Of a stretch of 64,000 nucleotides of DNA, positions 1 through 10,793 are shown piece by piece. The position numbers and the translations under genes are program-made. Numbering within the stretch: position 1 is the first letter of the stretch; the number at the start of each line of letters is the position of its first letter. Location: NCBI RefSeq assembly GCF_000739015.1, contig NZ_JPUG01000062.1, forward strand, positions 310,001-374,000. The letters are read 5' to 3'. This stretch comes from Microvirga sp. BSC39 (lineage in GTDB: Bacteria; Pseudomonadota; Alphaproteobacteria; Rhizobiales; Beijerinckiaceae). The notes under the pieces were generated by a model. It did not search any database. It worked only from the letters and a program-made list of their open reading frames with translations, and was not told the DNA's origin.

Positions 1-1322
1 TGAAGATTGAGGTGCAGCTGCGCGCCCGAGAGGGCCAGGGCCTGATTGCGGGCGCCGATCTCATAAAGAGGCTCGCTGCCCCCGTATTCCAGGTCGTTGC
101 CGAGCGACGTGTAGCGCGCCGCGTGGTGCATGTGGCGCAGGCTGCCCTCGCAGAGGCGCCCATGCAGGGCATACCCGTCCGGATTTTCGACCGGGATGTA
201 GGCGATGTTCGCCTCCGGATTGGCGAGAAGCCGCCGCACGGCCCGCAATGTTCCGATAGGGGCCGAAGTCTCATTGGCATGCTGCCCGCTCGTGATGAGG
301 ACGGCGGCGCGCGAACCGGCACGATAGATGCCGCGAACCGGCCGCCCCTCGCGGGAGACGCCCTCGAAGGTGTCGCCCGGCAGGTCCGTAAGCTCGCGAT
401 GGATCTGGGCAAGAGACGGTGCGGCATCTGCCGTCTCGATATCCTGCTCCGGCCGCACCGGATCGGACGGCGCGCCGAAGGAGCGCAGGCTCACGCGAAC
501 GTCCGCATCGCCTTCGCCTGGGCGGATATCCGGCACGATCTGGCCCGGCTGCAGGCCGCGATCCTCGGCCGGGCGGCCCGAGCGATGCTTGAAGAACTCG
601 AGGATCGAGAAATAGAAATCCTCGTGCAGCGCCTCGCGGGTGCTCATGACCTCGTCGCCGTAAGCGAGCTCCCGCTCGATGCCCGGAATGGCGACATCGA
701 TGGCGAGCGTCTCGACATAGGGCTCAGTTGCGGGCCAGTCATGGGCCATGACGGCCGCCATCACCTTGTGAAACACCTGCTGGATCTCGGTCTCGACAGG
801 CTCGTCCAAGTCGGCGCCCCCGTCGGAACGCCCCGTCACCTTCAGCCAGCCGGTCGGGGTGAGATCGACCTGATCGAGATGGTTGGCGCGCAGGCGGTTG
901 GGCGCGAACACCTCATGCTCCGCAACGCTCCCATCCGCGTAGTCGAGCGTGATCTGGTAGGTCAGATCGGCCTCGCCGGGCTCGAACCGGGTCTCGACTG
1001 TTCCGAGCAGGGCCGCCAGGGGATAGGCCTCGGAGAGGAAGCGCAGGCGGTCGGCCTTCTCATGCACGGGATAGCGCACGACCACGCGGGTCACGCCCGC
1101 CATGTCGAACTCTTCGAGAAAGGCATGCACGAGCGGCTTGTAGGCGCTGCGCAGGCGGGCGTGGATGCCGGATGCGGCGAAGACCTGTTCGGCCCGGCGG
1201 CGCGCCGCCTCGTCCTCGAACAGCCAGGCCTCCAGGACCATGCCGCGATGGTCGGCGCTGGCCCATTCGCGCACGAGGAGGTCGAGAGTGCGCGGAACCC
1301 GCTCGTCGAGCAAAATCGTCAT
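1..1322 (-). CDS. M14-family zinc carboxypeptidase-like protein (3' end outside window)
   Basis: The reverse strand is open from the ATG at 1322 to the window edge (440 codons, no stop). Around residue 350 it reads SGQHANETSAP, the HxxE zinc-binding motif of M14 metallocarboxypeptidases, followed by NPDGYALHGR, typical of the family. The third zinc ligand (His) and catalytic Glu lie beyond position 1. The first ~300 residues have no domain I recognise. The ATG overlaps the TGA of the upstream permease (ATGA, 1319-1322), so it is translationally coupled to the peptide transporter and probably trims imported peptides or peptide-like compounds. No signal peptide is seen, which suggests a cytoplasmic enzyme. 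The family call is fairly firm; the substrate is unknown. Confidence 0.8.
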   Translation of the reverse strand, partial: MTILLDERVPRTLDLLVREWASADHRGMVLEAWLFEDEAARRRAEQVFAASGIHARLRSAYKPLVHAFLEEFDMAGVTRVVVRYPVHEKADRLRFLSEAYPLAALLGTVETRFEPGEADLTYQITLDYADGSVAEHEVFAPNRLRANHLDQVDLTPTGWLKVTGRSDGGADLDEPVETEIQQVFHKVMAAVMAHDWPATEPYVETLAIDVAIPGIERELAYGDEVMSTREALHEDFYFSILEFFKHRSGRPAEDRGLQPGQIVPDIRPGEGDADVRVSLRSFGAPSDPVRPEQDIETADAAPSLAQIHRELTDLPGDTFEGVSREGRPVRGIYRAGSRAAVLITSGQHANETSAPIGTLRAVRRLLANPEANIAYIPVENPDGYALHGRLCEGSLRHMHHAARYTSLGNDLEYGGSEPLYEIGARNQALALSGAQLHLNL

Positions 1323-2176
1323 TTCGAGGTCTGTCCTGTCGGATCGAGATAGTCGCGCAGCCAGTCGCCCAGAAGGTTCAGGCCGAGCACGGTGAACATG
1401 ATGGCGAGCCCGGGGAACACGCTGACCCACCAGGCCGTCTGCAGATAGGTGCGCCCATCGGCCAGCATGCCGCCCCAGCTCGGAATGAGCGGATCGACGC
1501 CGAGGCCGAGGAAGGTCAGGCTGCTCTCCAGCAGGATGTTGTTGGCCACCTGCAGGGTCATGAGGATGACGATGGGGCCGAGCACGTTGGGGAGCACGTG
1601 CGTGAAGATGATGCGCCCGTTGCCGACCCCGATGGCGCGGGCCGAGAGAATGAACTCCCGCTCCCGCAAGGCCAGCACGGAGCCGCGCACGAGGCGGGCA
1701 TATTGCACCCACTGCGTGGCGATCATCACGAGGATCACCTTGTCGATGCCCGCACCCAGGATGGCCAGGAACATGATCGCGACGAGGATGAAGGGCAGCG
1801 CGAGCTGAATGTCGACGAAGCGCATCAGGAGCATCTCGGCGATGCCGCGATAATAACCCGCCACCAGACCCACGAGCGTGCCGATGATGACGGCGCCGAA
1901 TACGGAGAGAAAGCCGACCATGAGGGAGATCTTGCCGCCCACCGCGACGCGGGCCAGCACGTCGCGACCGAGGGGATCGGTGCCGAGGATGTGTGCCCAG
2001 CTCTGGAACGGAGGGATGAGCCTCGCCATGAGGTCCATGCCCTCGCCGCCGTCCGGAAACAGGATGGGTGAGAGCAGCACCACCAGGGCGATGCCGCCTG
2101 CGAAGAGGAGGCCGAGGACAAGCTCGAGCGACTTGAACCACGAGCGCGACGAGGAGACGGCCTGAGCCGTTGCCAT
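1319..2176 (-). CDS. Peptide/nickel-type ABC transporter permease (DppC-like)
   Basis: This is a 285-residue inner-membrane permease of the oligopeptide/dipeptide/nickel class. It has the N-terminal hydrophobic segment, the TDPLGRDVLARV stretch typical of DppC/OppC, and the EAA-type loop (ALREREFILSARAIGVGNGRIIFTHVLPN) that contacts the ATPase. About six membrane segments are visible. It lies 5 nt after the partner permease and overlaps the following M14 peptidase gene by 4 nt, so it belongs to one transcript with the substrate-binding protein and fused ATPase upstream. Substrate is inferred to be peptides from the flanking peptidases. Confidence 0.93.
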   Translation of the reverse strand: MATAQAVSSSRSWFKSLELVLGLLFAGGIALVVLLSPILFPDGGEGMDLMARLIPPFQSWAHILGTDPLGRDVLARVAVGGKISLMVGFLSVFGAVIIGTLVGLVAGYYRGIAEMLLMRFVDIQLALPFILVAIMFLAILGAGIDKVILVMIATQWVQYARLVRGSVLALREREFILSARAIGVGNGRIIFTHVLPNVLGPIVILMTLQVANNILLESSLTFLGLGVDPLIPSWGGMLADGRTYLQTAWWVSVFPGLAIMFTVLGLNLLGDWLRDYLDPTGQTSK

Positions 2177-2181
2177 GGGCC

Positions 2182-3102
2182 TTACTCCGTCCGGATGCGC
2201 GGGTCGATCAGCCCATAGGCGATGTCGACCAGGAGATTGATGAGAATGATGAACAGCGCCAGCACCGTGATCGTGCCCTGGAGCACCGGATAGTCGCGGT
2301 TGGAGATGGCATCGAAAGCGAGCGTGCCCATGCCGGGCCAGTTGAACACCCGCTCCACGATCACGATGCCGCCGATGAGGCCGCCGAACTGCAGGCCGAT
2401 ATAAGTGACGAGCGGAATGGCCGAGTTGCGCAGGGCGTGCTTGTAGAGCACGATCCGGTCGCGCAGACCCTTGGAGCGCGCCACCATGATGTATTGCTGC
2501 GAAAGCGTCTCCAGCATGGAGGTGCGCACGAGGCGCACGTTCGTGGCTGTGAGGATGACCGCCATGGTGAGCGCCGGCATGACGAAGCTCTCAGGCCCTT
2601 CCATGCCGCTCGGCGGCAAGACCCCGAGCACGATGGAGAACAGCAGCACCAGCATGATGGCGAGCCAGAAATTCGGGAACGACAGGCCGACCAGCGACAG
2701 GATGCGGATCATCTGATCCGGCCAGCGGCCGCGATTGACGGCCGCATAGATGCCGAGCGGGACGGACAGAATGATGGACGCAATCAGCGAGGCGAAGGCC
2801 AGCACGAGCGTTGCGGGCAACGCGCGGGCAATGAGCATGGAGACGGGCGTGCCGCCCATGAAGCTCTTGCCGAAGTCGCCCGTCAGAATGCCTTCAAGAA
2901 AGCTGAAGTATTGAACGAAGAACGGACGCTCTAGACCCAGCGCCTGTCGGATATTCTGTAGATCCTGCTCGGTGACGCTGCCGGCGCCGACCATCATGAC
3001 AGCAGGGTCGCCCGACAACCTGATCGCAAAGGAGACGATCAGCGTGACAGCGAGGATCACGAAAATGGCTTGCAGCAATCGCTTGAGAATAAAGCCCGCC
3101 AC
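2182..3102 (-). CDS. Peptide/nickel-type ABC transporter permease (DppB-like)
   Basis: This 306-residue permease has the DppB/OppB pattern: an N-terminal membrane anchor (FILKRLLQAIFVILAVTLI), the short periplasmic segment PFFVQYFSFLEGILTGDFGKS, and the EAA loop TLSQQYIMVARSKGLRDRIVLYKHALRN. The start is GTG at 3102, with AAGGAA about 6 nt upstream. It is the partner of the next gene. A strong hairpin (3122-3151) separates it from the binding-protein gene, which may keep binding protein in excess over permease. Confidence 0.93.
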   Translation of the reverse strand: MAGFILKRLLQAIFVILAVTLIVSFAIRLSGDPAVMMVGAGSVTEQDLQNIRQALGLERPFFVQYFSFLEGILTGDFGKSFMGGTPVSMLIARALPATLVLAFASLIASIILSVPLGIYAAVNRGRWPDQMIRILSLVGLSFPNFWLAIMLVLLFSIVLGVLPPSGMEGPESFVMPALTMAVILTATNVRLVRTSMLETLSQQYIMVARSKGLRDRIVLYKHALRNSAIPLVTYIGLQFGGLIGGIVIVERVFNWPGMGTLAFDAISNRDYPVLQGTITVLALFIILINLLVDIAYGLIDPRIRTE

Positions 3103-3121
3103 GGGGTTTCCTTCTACACTG

Positions 3122-3151
3122 GAACAGGCCCCACTTTCGCGGGGCCTGTTC
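3122..3151 (-). promoter_or_regulatory. Intercistronic hairpin between binding-protein and permease genes
   Basis: GAACAGGCCCC (3122-3132) is perfectly complementary to GGGGCCTGTTC (3141-3151), an 11-bp stem with an 8-nt loop. On the transcribed strand no T-run follows, so it looks more like a partial terminator or an mRNA-stabilising stem than a full terminator. Such stems after binding-protein genes commonly raise binding-protein message over permease message; that role here is inference. Confidence 0.7.
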
Positions 3152-3172
3152 GATCATTACGAGGATATGAGC

Positions 3173-4699
3173 TTACTCGACCGTCACGTCGTTGAAGCGG
3201 AAGCGCAGGTCCGCCGGCGGGACGAAGTTCTTCACCCGCTTGCTTACCCCCATCACTGTGTTCTGGTTGTAGAGCGGGATCTCAAGCGCCTGATCTGCCA
3301 CGTAGCGCGCGACTTCCTGCAGGATCTTCTGGCGCTGTTCCGTGTCGTAGATGGTGCGCTGCTTCTCGAGCAGGGCATTCAGCTTCGGATCGTTGTCGTA
3401 CGGGTTCCACTTCTCGCCCGAGTGATACATCAGGTAAGCGGTGTTGTCGTAGTCGAAGGTCCATCCACCCCAGGAGTTGTGCCAGGCTTCGCCCGTCTTG
3501 CCATTGGGGATGATGTCGTTGAGCAGAACCGGAGGCTCGTGCGGCTGCAGCGACGGCTTGAGGCCGAGCGCCTGGAAGTATCCGGCGGCCGCCTGCGCCA
3601 CCTCGCGGAAGGTCGCGTCATTGCCGCGGAAGTCGATCCGCACCTGCGAACCAGCCGGCACATTCGCCTGCTGCAGCATCTGCTTCGCCTTCGTGAGGTC
3701 GAAGGGCAGCGGCTTCAGGGCCGGGTCGTTGCCGAAGGACAGCTCGGACTGGAAGCTGGCAATCGGCTTGCCGTGGCCGAGCAGCACCGCCTTGATGATC
3801 GCGTCCCGGTCCACCGCCATGGTGAGGGCCTTGCGGACGTTCACGTCCTTGGTGATACCCTCCTTGGTGTTGAGACGCAGGGCCACGACCGTCGGACCCG
3901 TGATGCTGACCAGAGTGGCGTTCGGGCTCTTCTCCACCGTCGGCGCAAGGCCGAAGGGGATGAGCGTCGCGATATCGATGCGGCCGGCCTGCAGCTCTGC
4001 CACCTGGGTGTTGGCTTCAGGAATGAAGCGCGTCACGACCTTGTCCAGCTTCGGCGCGCCGCCCCAATGCTCGGGGAACGCCTCGAGCACCAGGTTCACC
4101 TTCGGCGTATATTCCACGAACTTGAACGGGCCGGTGCCGACCGGGTTCATGTTGAAGTGCGCGTCGCCCTTCTCCTGGATGTACTTCGGCGGCACGATCA
4201 TGCCGCCGTAGCCGGCGAGCTTGGTCAGCAGAACGGGATCGGGCTGCTTCATGATGAAGTCGACGGTGTAGTCGTCGACGATCTCCACCTTGGAGATGGA
4301 GTTGTAGTTCGATTGCTGCGGCCCCTTTTTGCCTTCCTCGCCGAGCAGGCGGTCGAAGGTGAACTTCACGGCTTCGGCGTTGAAGGGTTCGCCGTTGTGG
4401 AACTTGACGTTCTGGCGCAGCTTGAAGCGGATGCGGCTGTTGTTGTCGAGAAACTCCCAGGAGGTGGCGAGAGCCGGCTGGAGCTTCATGTCAGGCCCGC
4501 GCGAGGTCAGGCCGTCATAGATGTTGTTGGCCGCCGACGACCAGGGCACGAGGAAGCTGTCGATCGGGTCCCAGCTGCCGGGATCGATTGTCGTTGCGAC
4601 TGTAATGGTTCCCGCCGCCTGCGCACCGGATGCCATGAACGGCAGCACGGCTGTCGCGACGGTGAAACCGAGCGCTTTCAATGTTGTCGAAAACTTCAT
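3173..4699 (-). CDS. ABC transporter substrate-binding protein, SBP_bac_5 family
   Basis: This is a 508-residue periplasmic binding protein. The first ~28 residues are a classic Sec signal (positively charged start, hydrophobic core, cut after GAQA). The mature part reads like family 5 solute-binding proteins: TIDPGSWDPIDS near the N-terminus, SRIRFKLRQNVKFHNGEPFNAEAV, NPVGTGPFKF, VNVRKALTMAVDRDAI and IPLYNQNTVMG at the end. Family 5 proteins bind oligopeptides, dipeptides, nickel or glutathione. The ATG has GAGGGAG upstream. Its gene sits between the fused ATPase and the permeases. The neighbouring aminopeptidase and carboxypeptidase argue for a peptide ligand. Confidence 0.93.
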   Translation of the reverse strand: MKFSTTLKALGFTVATAVLPFMASGAQAAGTITVATTIDPGSWDPIDSFLVPWSSAANNIYDGLTSRGPDMKLQPALATSWEFLDNNSRIRFKLRQNVKFHNGEPFNAEAVKFTFDRLLGEEGKKGPQQSNYNSISKVEIVDDYTVDFIMKQPDPVLLTKLAGYGGMIVPPKYIQEKGDAHFNMNPVGTGPFKFVEYTPKVNLVLEAFPEHWGGAPKLDKVVTRFIPEANTQVAELQAGRIDIATLIPFGLAPTVEKSPNATLVSITGPTVVALRLNTKEGITKDVNVRKALTMAVDRDAIIKAVLLGHGKPIASFQSELSFGNDPALKPLPFDLTKAKQMLQQANVPAGSQVRIDFRGNDATFREVAQAAAGYFQALGLKPSLQPHEPPVLLNDIIPNGKTGEAWHNSWGGWTFDYDNTAYLMYHSGEKWNPYDNDPKLNALLEKQRTIYDTEQRQKILQEVARYVADQALEIPLYNQNTVMGVSKRVKNFVPPADLRFRFNDVTVE

Positions 4700-4726
4700 C
4701 CTGTTGTCTCCCTCTGAAGAGTCTTT

Positions 4727-6601
<1,875 letters not shown>

Positions 6602-6770
6602 CCATCCACGCTCTTGAGACAGCACCGGTCCGACCATCGACCGAACCGGTACCTCTTTGATACCTGTTATCCATCACAGTCACGATGCCGTTGCGTCAAG
6701 CACCGTTTGCATCAGATCAGGCAATCGCCTGGATCATAGATCCGGCATGGGGCAAAGGGCGAGTCCTTTG

Positions 6771-8036
6771 TTACGATGTCACCCATTCGCCGCCGCGCAT
6801 GAGCGGCTCGGCCCTGCCGTCTTGTGTGATACCATCCACGTCCACCTGATCGGAGCCGATCATCCAGTCGATATGGATCAGGCTCTTGTTGGAGCCGCGC
6901 GAGCCGAGCTCATCCTCGTTCATGGCGCCGCCGCCGCGGATGCACTTGCTGTAGGCCTGGCCGAGGGCGATGTGGCTGGAGGCGTTCTCGTCGAACAGGG
7001 TGTTGAAGAACAGGAGCCCGCTCTGCGAGATCGGCGAGGAATAGGGCACCAGGGCCACCTCGCCAAGGCGGCGCGCGCCCTCGTCCGTATCCAGCACCTT
7101 GTTCAGCACGGCCTCGCCCGTGCGCGCCTTGCTCTCGACGATGCGCCCGCCCTCGAACCGCACCTGAATGTCCTGGATCAGGGTGCCGTTGTAGGAGAGC
7201 GGCTTGGTGCTCGTCACCGTGCCGTCCACGCGATCCTTGTGCGGGGTGGTGAAGACCTCCTCGGTGGGGATGTTGGCATTGCAGACGAGGCCGTTCTTCG
7301 CGGTCGTCGAGCCGCCGTTCCATTCATGCCCGTCCGCGAGGCCGACGCGCAGGTCGGTGCCGGGGCCGCGGAAATGGAGCGCGGCATAGTTCTTCTCGTT
7401 CAGCATGCGCGTGCGGGTCTGCAGGGCCGCGTTGTGCTTCTCCCAGGCAGCGATGGGATCGGGCGTGTCGACGCGGGATGCCGAGAAGATAGCCTGCCAC
7501 AGCTTGGCCAGGGCGACCTCGTCCGCATCGTCCGGGAACACGGTCTTGGCCCAGGCCGGGGTGGCGGCGGACACGATGGTCCAGTTGATGTCGAAACCGG
7601 CGATCATGTTGAGGGCCGGCATATAGGCCTTGGAACGGGCCCGGTTGGCGCGTGAGACCTTCTCCGGATCCTCCTTGGCAAGGAGCGACGGGTCCTCGCC
7701 CACGATGGCAAGCCGGGCGGCGCCCTTCTTGTAGGCCTCGGCCATGCCCTCATAGAGCCAGGCCGGAGCCGTATCGAAGCTCTCGTCCCGGCCATGGCGG
7801 AAGCGCATGAGCGTGCTCTCCTCGTCGGAAAAGATCGTGGTGACAAGCGAAGCGCCCGCCTTGTAGGCATGCTCCGTGATGCGCCGGACGAGGGCCACGG
7901 CTTCGAGCGGCGCGGTCAGGACCAGTTCCTGCCCCGGCTTCAGCCCAAGCCCGACCCGAACGGCGACCTCCGCTAAGCGGTCGAGCAGCTGGGCATGGAA
8001 GGCTGCATCGGGCAAATTCCGGACTTGTTCGTTCAT
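6771..8036 (-). CDS. M29-family (thermophilic-type) aminopeptidase
   Basis: From ATG 8036 (MNEQVRNLP...) the protein has 421 residues, the usual size for the AmpS/aminopeptidase T family. All expected metal ligands are visible: Glu in NIPTEEVFT, Glu in LGEVALV, His in ENASSHIALG, and the His/Asp pair in SLIHIDWMIGS. These bind a two-metal centre that removes N-terminal residues from peptides in the cytoplasm. A longer reading frame extends upstream but lacks family similarity. The gene lies in the same direction just ahead of the peptide ABC transporter, so it probably degrades what that system imports. Confidence 0.93.
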   Translation of the reverse strand: MNEQVRNLPDAAFHAQLLDRLAEVAVRVGLGLKPGQELVLTAPLEAVALVRRITEHAYKAGASLVTTIFSDEESTLMRFRHGRDESFDTAPAWLYEGMAEAYKKGAARLAIVGEDPSLLAKEDPEKVSRANRARSKAYMPALNMIAGFDINWTIVSAATPAWAKTVFPDDADEVALAKLWQAIFSASRVDTPDPIAAWEKHNAALQTRTRMLNEKNYAALHFRGPGTDLRVGLADGHEWNGGSTTAKNGLVCNANIPTEEVFTTPHKDRVDGTVTSTKPLSYNGTLIQDIQVRFEGGRIVESKARTGEAVLNKVLDTDEGARRLGEVALVPYSSPISQSGLLFFNTLFDENASSHIALGQAYSKCIRGGGAMNEDELGSRGSNKSLIHIDWMIGSDQVDVDGITQDGRAEPLMRGGEWVTS

Positions 8037-8119
8037 GATCTGGGTCTCTCGACGCTGGAAAAGATGACCGGAGAGGCTACACGGCTGTGCCATCCAAGCA
8101 ACCTCAATGGGACCGGACC

Positions 8120-9226
8120 TCACATATTCTCCGCGCTCGCGACGCCAAGGGCCTCCGGGTCGAAGGCGATGCTCTTGATGATGGCGTGAACGGCAAGGCC
8201 AGGCTTCAGGCCAAGCTCCTCCACGGACTTGCGGGTCACGCGGGCCACGACAGGATCCCCGCCGCAGTCGAGCTGCACATCCACGCTCGCTCCCTCGGCA
8301 TTGTCGATGGAGGAAATGAATCCCGGCAGCACGTTCAGGGCGCTCAGGCCCTCGGGCACCTTCAGCGACAGGATGATGTCGCGGGCGCGCAGGCGCACGC
8401 GCAGACTCGTGCCGACGGGATGCGAGAGGCGCGGAACGCTTAGAGTACCGGCTTTCGCCTGCAGCACGGTCAGGTCGTAAGCCGCATCATGACCCGACAC
8501 CTGTGCCTCGATCAGCGCGCCGGCCTCCGTGAGTCCGCCCTGCGCGAAGGAATGCGTGTGCCGCAGGACTTCCACCGCCGGACCGGAGGCGACCACCTTC
8601 CCCTCGGAGAGAACCACCACGGATGTGGCCAGTCGCGCGATCTCGGCCACGGAATGGCTGACGAGCACGATGGGAACGCGGCCCTCGTCACGCAGGCGCT
8701 CGATGTAAGGATAGATCTCGGCCTTTCGTGCCTCATCGAGGGACGCGAGCGGCTCGTCCATCAGCAGGAGCTGCGGATCGGCGAGCAGCGCGCGGCCGAT
8801 GGCCACGCGCTGCTTCTCGCCGCCGGACAAGGTCGACGGGCGGCGGTCGAGTAGATGGCCGATGCCGAGAAGATCCACCACATGATCGAAGCTCGCTGTC
8901 CGCTCACCCTTCGGTGTGAACCAGCGGCCGAAGAGCAGGTTGTGCCACACATTGAGATGCGGGAAGAGCCGCCCCTCCTGGAACACGTAGCCGATGCGCC
9001 GCCGGTGCTTGGGCACGACGATGTTTGCCTTCGTATCCACAAGCACACGGCCCTGCACCACGATGCGAGCATGATCCGGCCGCACGAGACCACCGATGGC
9101 GTTCACGATGGTTGTCTTGCCGGAACCGGACGGGCCGAACAGAGCCGTGAGCTTGCCATCGGATTGGAAGCTTGCCTGCAGCGCGAAGGCGCCCTGTTCA
9201 TGCTCGATGCCGACGTCGAGGATCAT
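8120..9226 (-). CDS. modC: Molybdate ABC transporter ATP-binding protein ModC
   Basis: This 368-residue ATPase has Walker A GPSGSGKTT, signature LSGGEKQR and Walker B LLLMDEPLASLD, plus a C-terminal molybdopterin-binding-like (MOP/TOBE) domain of about 70 residues (LRVRLRARDIILSL onward), which is typical of ModC. The ATG at 9226 overlaps the modB stop (TGATG), which fixes the start. With modA and modB it forms a high-affinity molybdate importer. Confidence 0.95.
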   Translation of the reverse strand: MILDVGIEHEQGAFALQASFQSDGKLTALFGPSGSGKTTIVNAIGGLVRPDHARIVVQGRVLVDTKANIVVPKHRRRIGYVFQEGRLFPHLNVWHNLLFGRWFTPKGERTASFDHVVDLLGIGHLLDRRPSTLSGGEKQRVAIGRALLADPQLLLMDEPLASLDEARKAEIYPYIERLRDEGRVPIVLVSHSVAEIARLATSVVVLSEGKVVASGPAVEVLRHTHSFAQGGLTEAGALIEAQVSGHDAAYDLTVLQAKAGTLSVPRLSHPVGTSLRVRLRARDIILSLKVPEGLSALNVLPGFISSIDNAEGASVDVQLDCGGDPVVARVTRKSVEELGLKPGLAVHAIIKSIAFDPEALGVASAENM

Positions 9227-9918
9227 CAGGCGTGAACCCTGCCACGCACACGCCGCGCCAGCCATTCGGAGAGCCACAGCGCCGCGATGGAGATGACGAT
9301 GGACACGAGCGTCAGCCGCATCGCCCCACCCTCGCCTCCCGGCACCTGGGTGTAGGCATAGATCGCGCTCGGGATGGTCTGCGTCTCACCGGGAATGCTG
9401 GACACGAAGGTGATCGTCGCGCCGAACTCCCCCATGGCTTTCGCGAAGGAGAGCACCATGCCGGCGATGATGCCGGGCAGGATGAGAGGCAGCGTCACCA
9501 CGCCGAACACCCAGACAGGATGCGCACCGAGCGTGCCCGCCGCATCCTCGAGCTTGCGGTCGACGGCTGCAATGGACAGCCGGATGGCGCGCACCAGCAG
9601 GGGAAAGCCCATGATGGCGCAGGCAAGCGCCGCGCCCGTCCAGCGAAACGAGAACACGATGCCGAAATGCTCCGCGAGAAACGCTCCAATGGGACCGCGG
9701 CGCCCGAAGCCGATGAGCAGAAACCAGCCGACCACGACGGGCGGCAGAACCAGCGGCAGATGTACGAGGACGTCGAGCGCTTGCCGCCCCCAGAAGCGTC
9801 CGCGCTCCAGAAGGAACGCGATGGCGATGCCGGGGATGAGGCTTGCCGCCATAGCCACGAAGGCGACCTTCAGGCTGAGGCGAACGGCGGTCCACTCTTC
9901 CGGAGAAAGCCCCTCCAT
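9226..9918 (-). CDS. modB: Molybdate ABC transporter permease ModB
   Basis: This ~230-residue permease has five to six membrane segments. The ModB/CysT-type loop DRKLEDAAGTLGAHPVWVFG contacts the ATPase, and FAKAMGEFGATITFVSSIPGETQT is a strongly conserved ModB stretch. The ATG at 9918 sits in TGATG with the modA stop (a GTG one codon earlier is possible). It overlaps modC by one base, so modABC is translationally coupled. Confidence 0.95.
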   Translation of the reverse strand: MEGLSPEEWTAVRLSLKVAFVAMAASLIPGIAIAFLLERGRFWGRQALDVLVHLPLVLPPVVVGWFLLIGFGRRGPIGAFLAEHFGIVFSFRWTGAALACAIMGFPLLVRAIRLSIAAVDRKLEDAAGTLGAHPVWVFGVVTLPLILPGIIAGMVLSFAKAMGEFGATITFVSSIPGETQTIPSAIYAYTQVPGGEGGAMRLTLVSIVISIAALWLSEWLARRVRGRVHA

Positions 9919-10742
9919 CACGAGCCCGCTTTGTTCAATAGGGTGAAGCCCTGCTTCTCGAAGAAGGGTCTGGCCTTGTCCGAGCGGAGGAAAGCCATGA
10001 ACTGCGCGGCATCGGGATTGGTCGAATCCCTGGTGAGTGCGGCCGGATAGACGATGGCCGGATGGCTGCCTTCCGGAAACGCCCCGACGATGGTGACGTT
10101 CGCGTCGGATACGGCATCGGTCTTGTACACGATCCCGAGGGGCGCCTCGCCGCGCGAGACGAGCAGAAGCGCCGCGCGCACGTTCTCGGTCTGGGCGATC
10201 CTGTCCTTCACCCCCGCCCAGGCGCCGAGATGTTCAAGAGCGGCCTTGCCGTATTTGCCGGCCGGCACCGCATTCACATGCCCCATGGCCAGGCGGTTGC
10301 TGCCAAGAGCCGCCGCGAGATCGAGCCCCGGCTTGAGTTCGACCTGCACTCCAGAGCCCTTCGACGCGATGAGCACAAGGGAGTTGCCGAGAAGGCTGAC
10401 GCGGCTTTCCGGCCGGATCAGTCCCTTGGAGACCGCATAGTCCATCCAGTCGAGATCGGCGGAGACAAAGATGTCGGCCGGGGCTCCCGCTTCGATCTGC
10501 CTGGCGAGCGCGTTGCTGGCGGCATAAGACACCACGGCTCGCCTGCCGCTGTCGCGCATCCAGGCGGCGGCGGCATCGTCGAGCGCATTCTTCAGGCTGG
10601 CAGCGGCGAAGACAACCACGTCCCGGTTCTGGGCCGAGGCTCCACCGGGCACCGCGAGGCTCGCCCAGACCAGCCCGATCAGGAGCACCCGGGCGAATGC
10701 GCCGACGACGAAGCCCGCTCGATGGGTGATCCTGCCGTTCAA
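9918..10742 (-). CDS. modA: Molybdate-binding periplasmic protein ModA
   Basis: After a signal peptide (hydrophobic core VLLIGLVWASLAV, cut near GASA) the protein begins DVVVFAAASLKNALDD, the ModA hallmark that contributes ligands for molybdate or tungstate. LGNSLVLIASKG, GHVNAVPAGKYGKAALEHLG and LGIVYKTDA are further family blocks. The first possible start is TTG at 10742 (274 residues), without an obvious Shine-Dalgarno sequence; a GTG at 10688, just before the hydrophobic core, is an alternative. The gene follows msrQ by 51 nt and overlaps modB. Confidence 0.94.
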   Translation of the reverse strand: MNGRITHRAGFVVGAFARVLLIGLVWASLAVPGGASAQNRDVVVFAAASLKNALDDAAAAWMRDSGRRAVVSYAASNALARQIEAGAPADIFVSADLDWMDYAVSKGLIRPESRVSLLGNSLVLIASKGSGVQVELKPGLDLAAALGSNRLAMGHVNAVPAGKYGKAALEHLGAWAGVKDRIAQTENVRAALLLVSRGEAPLGIVYKTDAVSDANVTIVGAFPEGSHPAIVYPAALTRDSTNPDAAQFMAFLRSDKARPFFEKQGFTLLNKAGS

Positions 10743-10793
10743 AGGAGAAGCCTTGCTTTTACCCGGCGCATCCTAGCCGAGTAGGCTGGCTCT

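Noticed and set aside
12-1352. Long plus-strand open frame at the left edge
   Set aside because: It is antisense to the M14 peptidase frame. Its composition is Arg/Ala-rich with no family motifs, while the opposite strand has the HxxE zinc motif.
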